DNA of 46,842 bases from a virus: positions 1 through 46,842 of the IMG/VR virus record IMGVR_UViG_3300017740_000010, one strand, 5' to 3'. Positions 1 through 8,300 of the stretch are shown piece by piece. The notes under the pieces are model-generated. The model searched no databases and was not told the origin of the DNA. It saw only the letters and a list, made by a program, of their open reading frames with translations. Made by a program: the position numbers and the translations under genes. How positions within the stretch are numbered: position 1 is the first letter of the stretch; each line of letters opens with the position of its first letter.

Positions 1-798
1 CAAGCAGGTTATACTGATTTTCATTATTTAAGAGACATATGGAAAGATACGACAGAGAAGGACGCCCTTATAGGTGTATCAATGACAGGAATAGGCTCTG
101 CCGCTGTGCTGCAGTTGGATATGGCGGAAGCTGCAGATATAGTAGTAAGTCAAAACAAAAAGGTAGCAAGGCAAATAGGGATTAAACCAGCAGCTAGATG
201 TACAACCGTGAAGCCTGCTGGGACAACATCTCTGGCTCTTGGAACTTCATCTGGTATTCACGCTTGGCATAATGATTATTATGTACGTAGAGTTAGAGTT
301 GGTAAAAACGAAAGTATGTATAAGTATTTAGTTGATAACCATCCTGATTTAATTGAAGATGAATACTTTAGACCTCATGATACTGCTGTAATTAGTATAC
401 CGCAAAAAGCTCCGGCTAATGCTATACTAAGAACTGAGTCACCATTTGATTTACTTGAGCGTATAAAAAAGGTGGCAACTGAATGGGTTAGACCAGGCCA
501 TAAGCGTGGTAGCAATACTCACAATGTTTCAGCTACTGTTAGTTTAAAGCAAGAAGACTGGCCAAAAGCTGGTAAATGGATGTGGGACAATAGGGACTAT
601 TATAACGGGCTATCTGTCCTACCTTATGATGGAGGTACTTATACTCAAGCACCGTTTGAAGATATAGATAAATCTAAATATGAAACTATGATGAAGAGTT
701 TAACGGATGTTAATCTTACAGATATAGTAGAAGTTGAAGATGAGACTGATCTAGCTGGTGAATTAGCTTGTGCAGGAGGCGCGTGTGAAATAGTATGA
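1..798 (+). CDS. Ribonucleotide reductase, class II (B12-dependent) type, C-terminal part
   Basis: The frame is open from base 1, so this is the 3' end (265 codons) of a larger gene; the ATG at 82 is internal. It resembles the catalytic barrel end of adenosylcobalamin-dependent ribonucleoside-triphosphate reductase, which makes deoxynucleotides in the cytoplasm. Visible signatures are TVKPAGTTSLALGTSSGIH, the following YYVRRVRV segment, and a C-terminal tail CAGGACEIV. That tail carries a CxxxxC pair, as in the tail of monomeric class II enzymes, where it re-reduces the active site. Phages often carry their own RNR to feed replication. The stop overlaps the next start (ATGA). Class II is inferred from motif memory; the N-terminal ATP cone and active-site cysteines lie outside the window. 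RNR identity is very likely, the class less so. Confidence 0.9.
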   Translation, partial: QAGYTDFHYLRDIWKDTTEKDALIGVSMTGIGSAAVLQLDMAEAADIVVSQNKKVARQIGIKPAARCTTVKPAGTTSLALGTSSGIHAWHNDYYVRRVRVGKNESMYKYLVDNHPDLIEDEYFRPHDTAVISIPQKAPANAILRTESPFDLLERIKKVATEWVRPGHKRGSNTHNVSATVSLKQEDWPKAGKWMWDNRDYYNGLSVLPYDGGTYTQAPFEDIDKSKYETMMKSLTDVNLTDIVEVEDETDLAGELACAGGACEIV

Positions 799-953
799 CA
801 AAAAAAATAGCAATAGTCGGAGGCATAGCGATGATGTCCTTCGGCGCTGGCAATATGCTTTGGCATAAGCATAAACCAAAGTTAGGACCAAATGAGTTAG
901 CTATAGCTAGCGGTGTTTTAGTTTTATCTTTCGGAATAACTATTAAATTTTAA
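795..953 (+). CDS. 52-aa small membrane protein, coupled to RNR
   Basis: The ATG at 795 overlaps the RNR stop (ATGA), which implies translational coupling. The predicted 52-residue protein starts MTKKIAIVGGIAMMSFGAGN. It has two hydrophobic segments (about residues 4-22 and 36-50) separated by a basic HKHKPK loop, so it is probably a two-pass inner-membrane miniprotein with both ends on the same side. No family is recognised. The tight coupling and sensible hydrophobic pattern support a real gene. Its role is unknown, and any link to nucleotide metabolism would be guesswork. Confidence 0.6.
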   Translation: MTKKIAIVGGIAMMSFGAGNMLWHKHKPKLGPNELAIASGVLVLSFGITIKF

Positions 954-963
954 ACAAATAATT

Positions 964-1014
964 ATGATGTGTCCATTATGTTTAGGCGGTATTTGCGAAT
1001 ACTGTAACAGTTAA
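964..1014 (+). CDS. Possible 16-aa double-CxxC micropeptide
   Basis: A very short frame lies between the 52-aa gene and the tRNA. It starts with two ATGs after an A/T-rich leader (ACAAATAATT) and encodes MMCPLCLGGICEYCNS. The two CxxC pairs (CPLC and CEYC) are spaced like a miniature zinc knuckle. The frame could be translated on the RNR transcript. It may also be a chance ORF or the remnant of a longer zinc-ribbon gene. No ribosome binding site is decisive. Confidence 0.3.
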   Translation: MMCPLCLGGICEYCNS

Positions 1015-1020
1015 AGTGTT

Positions 1021-1094
1021 GGGGGATTAGCTCAGCTGGCTAGAGCGCCTGCCTTGCACGCAGGAGGTCATCAGTTCGACTCTGATATTCTCCA
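1021..1094 (+). tRNA. tRNA-Ala (anticodon UGC)
   Basis: The sequence folds as a full cloverleaf. The 7-bp acceptor is GGGGGAT paired with ATTCTCC (1087-1093). The D arm begins GCTC, the anticodon stem is CCTGC/GCAGG with loop CTTGCAC (anticodon TGC), and the T arm is ATCAG-TTCGACT-CTGAT. The discriminator is A1094. The third acceptor pair is G-U, the classical alanine identity element, which supports both charging and the register. CCA is not encoded. The gene is read with the RNR side and lies just before the terminator. Confidence 0.95.
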
Positions 1095-1101
1095 CAAATA
1101 A

Positions 1102-1129
1102 AAAGGGGACCTCATTTGAGATCCCCTTT
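1102..1129. terminator. Bidirectional rho-independent terminator
   Basis: AAAGGGGA (1102-1109) pairs with TCCCCTTT (1122-1129). After one mismatch an inner CTCA/TGAG stem continues. Runs of A on the left and T on the right make it work in both directions. It lies between the + strand RNR/tRNA unit and the end of the - strand block, exactly where convergent transcripts must stop. Confidence 0.85.
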
Positions 1130-1174
1130 CTTGGTTACAGGAACTTTGGGTATGGTGCCCAGTTTCTTATGTTC

Positions 1175-1705
1175 CTATGATACGTTACTAGAAGAATCTC
1201 TTCTTCTTCCCATACCAACTTTCTTTTTAGCTCTAACTACTTTAGACTTTTCTCTTTTACTCATTTCATTCCAAGACTTAGGTGACTCACCACTAACTCT
1301 TTTTGACGGTCTACATACTTTAGTATTTTTATTCTTTTCAGATCCGCAAACATTTCCTTTTTCATCTTTCCACTCTTCTTTAAACCATCTTTTTAAATTA
1401 GCACCAGACTTAGTTTTTCTTACTGCAGCTAGTGGAGAGTTTGATCTAGTATACATAGCCATAGATTTACCTTTATCTTTATCAGTCATTTTCATAGCTA
1501 TTTTTCTAGCTCTTTCCATCTTAGCAGCATAAGCAGGTCTTTTCTTATTGAAATTTTTTTGCTGAACAAAAGCACCGTTTATTTTTTGAGCATTACCTTT
1601 TCTAGTTTTATATACCCATTTAGCTAATTCTTCCGCGCCAAGTTCTTTAAATTTACCCTTAGCATCTGGAGCATCTGAGTCGTGCCATTTTAATTTTGCT
1701 TTCAT
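1175..1705 (-). CDS. Small basic protein, resembles DUF5872-type phage proteins
   Basis: A 176-residue, very lysine/arginine-rich protein and the last gene of the - strand block. Its start overlaps the PAP2 stop (ATGA at 1702-1705). The C-terminal half has the pattern LKRWFKEEWKDEKG, then KVCRPSKRVSGESPKSW, then a K/R tail. This resembles small basic proteins of marine phages placed in DUF5872; the assignment is from memory. The N-terminus (MKAKLKWHDSDAPDAKGKFK) and the segment NGAFVQQKNFNKKRPAYAAK look like another short conserved module. No catalytic motif is visible. The basic charge and late position would fit a nucleic-acid-binding or virion DNA-associated protein, but this is inference. 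Confidence 0.75.
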   Translation of the reverse strand: MKAKLKWHDSDAPDAKGKFKELGAEELAKWVYKTRKGNAQKINGAFVQQKNFNKKRPAYAAKMERARKIAMKMTDKDKGKSMAMYTRSNSPLAAVRKTKSGANLKRWFKEEWKDEKGNVCGSEKNKNTKVCRPSKRVSGESPKSWNEMSKREKSKVVRAKKKVGMGRRRDSSSNVS

Positions 1706-2232
1706 ACGTTACCTTTTAAATGGTTAGCCATATCTAAACCTATTTTCTTACCAAAATCACTGTCTGATTTATAATGAGCTCTAGCTATATTTCTACTATC
1801 AGAAATATCTCTTGCTTTTTTATCTAACTCTGCAGACTTTGTAGGGTGTTTATCTTTTAATATTTCAGCTATTAAATATCCTTGAGCAGAATGTCCAGAA
1901 GGATATGAAGGTGTTTTCATAGAGTCAAGTTCTATGTCTTCTAATTTTATTCCAAAATTCTTAGCTAATTTCTTAGGTCTTGGTCTATTAAAATATTTTT
2001 TTAACTTAAGTATTATATCGTTTGAACTGTTGATTAAGTCTTTTATTTGCTCACCGTCTCCCTTACCAACAACACTAACATAAGCATCATATATGTTGTC
2101 ATTGTTCTTAACAAAATCTTCGTCTTTTCTAAGTTTATTTATAGACTGTATTTCTTTAAAAGTCTCTAAAGAATTATCTTTAGGTGGCTTCGTTTTTTTA
2201 AACTTATCGTAGTCAAAGTTTTTTAAACTCAT
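1702..2232 (-). CDS. PAP2-superfamily acid phosphatase
   Basis: A 176-residue protein carrying all three PAP2 signature blocks: K76-x6-R83-P84, P111-S-G-H114 and S146-R-x5-H153-x3-D157. In this superfamily H153 is the nucleophile, H114 the acid/base, and K/R bind phosphate. Members remove phosphate from small molecules, phospholipids or polyprenyl pyrophosphate. No signal peptide or clear membrane span is visible, which argues for the soluble, acid-phosphatase-like branch acting in the cytoplasm or carried in the virion. It is coupled by ATGA overlaps to genes on both sides. The family call is secure; the substrate cannot be read from sequence. Confidence 0.9.
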   Translation of the reverse strand: MSLKNFDYDKFKKTKPPKDNSLETFKEIQSINKLRKDEDFVKNNDNIYDAYVSVVGKGDGEQIKDLINSSNDIILKLKKYFNRPRPKKLAKNFGIKLEDIELDSMKTPSYPSGHSAQGYLIAEILKDKHPTKSAELDKKARDISDSRNIARAHYKSDSDFGKKIGLDMANHLKGNV

Positions 2233-2393
2233 TTCTTTTTACCTTTGTTTTTTCTACATTTAGCTATCATACCACTAGCATAAGCTGATGGAAAAACTTT
2301 ATGTGCTTTTTTAGCTTTGTAATAACAAGCATCTTTTAATGCCATAGGCGTTTCATACTTAGTCATTGGTATTGCGCATGATCTCTGTCTCAT
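2229..2393 (-). CDS. 54-aa basic protein with PSAYASG motif
   Basis: A small gene linked by ATGA overlaps to the giant gene upstream (2390-2393) and to PAP2 downstream (2229-2232). The 54-residue product has the block DACYYKAKKAHKVFPSAYAS followed by GMIAKCRKNKG and a lysine tail. That pattern (Cys, KVxPSAYASG, CRK) recurs in small basic proteins or protein ends of many marine phages. Two cysteines and many lysines suggest a small DNA- or protein-binding module, function unknown. Coupling and motif make it a confident gene despite its length. Confidence 0.8.
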   Translation of the reverse strand: MRQRSCAIPMTKYETPMALKDACYYKAKKAHKVFPSAYASGMIAKCRKNKGKKK

Positions 2394-5300
2394 CTTCTTC
2401 GTTTTCTAATTTTTATTTTTTTATTTTCTGTTTTCTTAGCACTAGGTTGTATGTCCCACTTAGGCCAACCTGCTAGCATTGCTATTCGTTGCCACACTTC
2501 AGCCTCTTCACCTAAAGCACCTTCTATATTGTCAAGCTTTTGTAATACTCTATCAAGAGGTATGTTAGCTGTAGCAGAAACAATTTTAGCAAAGGCCATA
2601 AACGCTGGACTTTTAATACTAAACCCTTGGTCCATTATCTCTTCTCTTCTTTTCTTACTATCAAACTGATAAGCAGCTTGTCTTACTTTAGATATTTTAG
2701 AACTAACAGGTGGTGATATTTGTAATAGCTTATATACAGCGTCTACATATTCTGGTCTTGATCTACCTGATCTTTCGTATACGTCTAGTAAAAAGTTTTT
2801 AACTACAGAAGTAGTAGCACCAGCTATACCTAAACCTCTTAGTAAAGAATCAAGCATACCATTTAATGTTCTTGTAACTCTTTTCTCGTCTTTTTCTTCA
2901 TCATCTCCAAAACCTATAGCAAACATAGCTTGCTGTAAAGAGTTAAATATAATATTCTGTACAACGCCGTAGTAAATTAACTTGCTAACATTAGTTTTTG
3001 AATCACCTCTACCAGCAGCTAAATCTTGAAAAGCTCTTTTCTGTAAACGAGCATACTGCATAGGTGTATTAGCAAACATAAGTATTAAACGACCAGCATC
3101 ACTAGCCTGTTGTTGTGATATTTTATCAGGTCTACTTGACTGTTGATTTTCTTCTGATATTTCTCTAAACTCTCGCATAGCTTGCTTCTCAGCTTCAGCT
3201 TCAGACATGTCTTGATTTTTAACTAAATCTTTAATTCTATTACGGTAAAACGTAGCTCCACCAGTTGCAATAGCAAAGCTATCAGCATACTGTGTAGGTA
3301 GATAACCTTTTTCTAGTATGTATGCCATAGCAGCCTTAGCTTTGTTCTTAGATGTTTTAGCAGCATCAGCTATTTCAGACTCATTTATATTTATTCTTAA
3401 GCCATTACGTCTATCTCTTAAAAAGTCTGAGTTCATTAATGTCATAAAATCTTTCCAGTATTGAGGTTGATTAGCTAAAGCTTGACCTGCTTTTAAAGGA
3501 TTATTAAAGTTCCAATTTAAAAAGTTTATACTTGATATTGTTTGCAACACCGCAGATCTAGTATTAAAGAACATTATAGCAGCGTTAGATCCATTTATAT
3601 AATTAAGTATTGTACCACCTAATCTGCTTGCTTCACCAACTCTATTACTACCTGACTTCATACGTTTAAGTATGTTCTCCATAGCTTCTCTATACTTAGG
3701 ACCATAAGCAGCTTCAAGCTTATTAAGATTTTTTTCGCTAAATATTAAATCAGCATTTTGCTGCCACTCTTCTAAATACTTTGGACGTTTAACTTCTCTT
3801 AAACCTCTTAACAAATCAGAAGTTATACTACCAGCTAACCAACTTTTGTCAGGTTTAGTGTAAGGGTCTTTATTTATAGTAGCAATTTGATCCGCAAACT
3901 CATGTAGAGTAAGATCTGTTTCAACTTGTTTAACTAACTCTTTTGTATCTGTTTTAGTAAGTCCAGGTATTTCAAGTCCTTGCTTGTTCCATAAGTAAAC
4001 TCTTACTGCTTGTTCATTTGAAAACCCACTTTCAGTTTCTTTTTGTAAGTCTTTAGGGACATCTAGCTTGTTCTTTAATGTTTTAAAATCATTCATTAAG
4101 TTAAGTCTATCTTGTGATAGATTTTCCATAGCTCTAGCATAAGGATCAGACAAATGTGTTTTAAACCAAGCCATTTGAGCATCACCTAAAGAACCTTTAG
4201 ATAATAAAGGATATATTAAACCTTGAAAATCTTCTGCAGAATAAGGTATAAAGAATTGAAATTTATTTTTATTAGCACCTCTTACTTGAGCTTTAGCTTC
4301 GCTAAATTCTTTTTCAGCAGCAATACCTGTTTTTTGTTCAATTATTTTATTAAAGTCAACGTCAACATTTTTAGCAAATTTCATTTTAGCTTGTTGTACT
4401 TGAGACTTAACATCAATAACTTCTAAAGCTTTTCTTACAGCATTAACATTTTGTATTGCATCATCTGCAAAGTAGAAATCATTATATCCCTCAGCTGCTT
4501 TACTAATTACCCAGTTTGCTTTAGCCTCACCAGTAGAATTACCTAGTCCAACTATATTCTCTTTTTTAAATTCTAAACCTTGTGATTTTAAGAAATCATA
4601 TATGGCTCCTTGAGATTCAGGAGCTCTAGCTGTTAATACAAATAAGTCTTCGTTACCTCTTGCATTTCTAATCTTTTCAGCTACTTTAAATAAAGGACCA
4701 CGGCCACCATCAGTTACTCTATTGAAATCACTAAAGTCCATTGTATAACCTTGATTTTTTAAGTCTGCTCCTCTTTCAGCAAACTCTTCTGCATTTAATT
4801 CTGTTACAGCGCCATCAGGACTAGTGGCTAGTACGATGTTATTACTTGTAGCTAGCGTATCATCAAAATCAAATACTCTAATCTTTTTAATTAGTGCGTT
4901 TACGTTTCTAGCTATTTTTAAAGCATCATCTATTATCTTAGCTTTTTGTAATACCTGATTCATGCTTGGCGCTTCGTCAAATTGTATTACATCTAAAGCT
5001 TTAAGCATATCAATATCAATATCTTTAGCTTCTTTTATAGAGTTGTTAAGATCTTCAGAAGCTTTAAAAAATATTTCTGTATTTACTATTTCTTGAAAAG
5101 CCTTATTACCGTTTGGAGCGTATATGTTGTTACTTATATCAGGTCTATTTTTTAAAAACTTACTTAATCTAAATATACCTTCTTGACTAGTTAGTCCTGT
5201 CTTTTTACCACCTTCAATACCTTTAGTATCTAAAAGATCCATAACATAATTAGGCCCAAAGAACTGGCCATGACCAGCTAGTATCTGATCTAACTTAGCT

Positions 5301-8300
5301 TGATCTAAATTGTTTCTAATTACACCATCAAATAATTCAAGCATAGTAACTGAGTTAGGTACTAAATGCTCTCCTTTTGTTTTTAAATCTCTATAAGCAG
5401 AAAGACTAGGGTCAAACGCTGCTCTTGCTCTAGCTTCTTCAAAAGTATATTTTTTTTCACCAGTTTTTTTATCAATAGCGTTTAACTTTTCTTCTAATCT
5501 TATATCATACCTATCTTTAAACTCAGGAAACTCATCAACAAACTCTTGTATTTTAGCTTGTTGTTCTTCTTCTGTAAGTTGTAAAAATGAAGGTACATCT
5601 GGCTTTTTTTTACCTTCAATCCATTGATTGCCTTCTATTAAATAAAGATAATCAAGACTAGTTAAAGCTCTTAAACCTTTTACTACACCTGTTTGTAATT
5701 GAAAAAACTGATACACTTGAGATTTGGTAATTCTTTTACCAGATGCAAGATCTTTCTGCATTGCTAAAACTAACTTACTTAAAACTTTTTTGTTAGCAAT
5801 ACCAGCTGCTTCAATTATATTTCTTTCTTTTTCAACCATAGCTAATTTAGATTCTAAACTAACAGTAGAAAAAACTTTTTTTGAAAGCTTTTGCATATAA
5901 CCAAAACTCTTATTCATTGGTTTTATATCTGAAGTAACAATATCTTTTACTTGAGACTCGTTTGTATAACTTGATCCTTGAGCTTTTAATCTGTCAACAT
6001 AGAAAGGACCTTGTTCTTTTTGACCAGTAATCTTGTTTAAAGTTTCTTTTGCAGCATTCAATAATCTGTTAGAGTATCCTACAAATTCTAAAGTTTTATT
6101 CCACGCTTTAACTAATCTATTATCTAGTAAACTGCTGGTAATTGTTTGAGCAAGTTTATTTAAATTTTTTGCTGGTGCTTCATTTATAACTCTAATTCCT
6201 TTTTTATTGCTTACAGCTATAAGATTTCTCTTTTTTATTTCAGCTGCAACTTCTGGAAAACCTGCTGCTTCTAAAGATTCTATAGATCCTTTTACAAACT
6301 CACCACCTGTAGCTAAGTCAGGATTTTCAGTAAACATTAAATCCACTAAAGCTGTTGTAATTCTAGGGTCAACACCTTCAATTGCTTGAGAAAAACCTTC
6401 AGTGTATTCTTCATCAATACCAATACCATATTCTTGAGCTGCTTTAGTTATTTCATCTTTAACAGCATTAAATTCTGGTTCAAGCTCAGCAGGTAGCACA
6501 ATATTAAAAGCAGCTTTATAATCTACTCCTCTACCTAGTTCTCTAGCTATGTAAGCTATTTCTGCATTAACAACATCTTCACCAAATAGTTCTGCTCTTC
6601 TTTCAGCAATAGTAGTACCATCATCTAACTTTGTTTTAAGAGCTTCAGGCATAGCATCTACAACAAACTCAAATGCAGCTACTTCTGCTAGCGTGTTTTG
6701 CTTAGCATCTCTTCTTCCTTGCTCAGGTGTAAAATACTCTAACATGTCTTGAACATCTAAATCAGGTTTCAACTGCCTTTTAGGATTACCAGCATAAGGA
6801 TTTTTAACTCTTGATCCTTCAGCTCTTGACTCATCTGTTAATATTCTAACTTGCTTGCCAGTTTCTGGATCTATTACAGGTTCAGTAAGCTTGTTAAACC
6901 TTTTGTTTAAAGTAGTTTGAGCTGTTTTATTTAATATAGCTAATGCGTAATCCTCTATAAACTTAGTATACTGCTCTGACTTTGGTTTGCCCATTAATTT
7001 TTTAACTCTTTGAAAAGCTAAATCACTAGATTGTTTTTGTAAGTCTTGAATAAAGTCTTTTGATGTTGGTGCTTTTAACTTACCACTTAATATTTTACTA
7101 GATACTTCTGCCATGTCTGTAGCTAAAGCTTCTACATCTTCTTGCTGCTCTATTTCTTCAGACAAATCTAGCATGCTTTTTCTTAATGATGGCTTTTCTG
7201 CTTTGCTAAAATCTTCAGTGGTTTCTTGTTGAATCTCTTGAGACTGCATACCTAAAGTTTTAGCTGCTATTTCAGTAGCTCTATATAAATCAAATTTACC
7301 TCCACCAACAAACTGCCCTAAAGTACCTCTTTCATTAACAGGTTTTTTAAAGTAGTCAGCTACAATACCTTTTACTCCTCTATCAGAAGTAATTATATCC
7401 ATTGCTAAATCTTCTATAGTAACAGCTCCTTCTGTTCTAAATCCGTCCTCATCTATAACACCTGCTATTTTAGGATTCTCAATTACAGGTACACCGTTTA
7501 TTTTAAATCTTCCAGATTTTATATATCTAAGAACATCATCATAAAATTGATAAGCTAACTCTGTTTGAACGCCTTCGTCGTCAGTGTTTTTATTTTCTAT
7601 TATCTCATCAATAACAATATCTTTTGCTTCCTTTTGTCGCTTTAAATCTCTATCACTAGGCTTTGCTGTTTTTTCTTGTGCGTCAGCAACTTTTTGTATA
7701 TCTTTTCCTATGTCTATGCCTTCTCTAGCGGCTCTTACTTGAGCTCTAGTAAACCTTCCTTTACGTATAGACTTGTTATAATCTTTTATAAAATTAAACA
7801 CGTCTAATTCATTTTCAAATTTTAAGTTTTTAGCACCTGGTAATTCTTGCATTACTCTTCTAGTAGCATCTCTAAAACCTTGAAACCTTTTAGATTCAAA
7901 AGGTATAACACCTTTGTTAGCAAACTCACTAAATAAAGTAATTACCTCTTCAGCCTCTTCTCTACTAGTTACGCTTTCGTCATCTTTATATTTTTGTAAA
8001 GTATTATTTAAAGCATCTAAATATCTTTCATCAACTCTAGGATCTTTTTGTAACTCAACTAATCTTTTCTTTAATATTTTAGCTATTGGAAAAACAACTT
8101 CAGGATTAGTTTTTAATGTATTTTTAAGAAACTTATGTAATATCTCATGCATGCCTGAAAAGAAAGTTGATTTTTTTCCAGAGTTTGTTTCATTGTTTTG
8201 AATAGCGTACTCTACTCCATCTATTTCTAACTCTAATCCTCTTTGTTGTGATCTTTTTTTAGCGTCTTTAACACCTTTACTTTCTAACCACTCTTGTAAT

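Noticed and set aside
1116-1532. 138-aa + strand open frame, and other + strand frames opposite the late block
   Set aside because: These are antisense shadows of lysine-rich - strand genes. Their Leu/Phe/Ser-rich composition is the reverse-complement signature and they lack leaders.
5009-5023. DIDID (residues 1970-1974 of the giant protein), reminiscent of the DxDxD motif of crAss/YonO-type RNA polymerase
   Set aside because: The surrounding sequence is a plain charged helix, with no double-psi barrel pattern or second conserved block, so it looks like chance.
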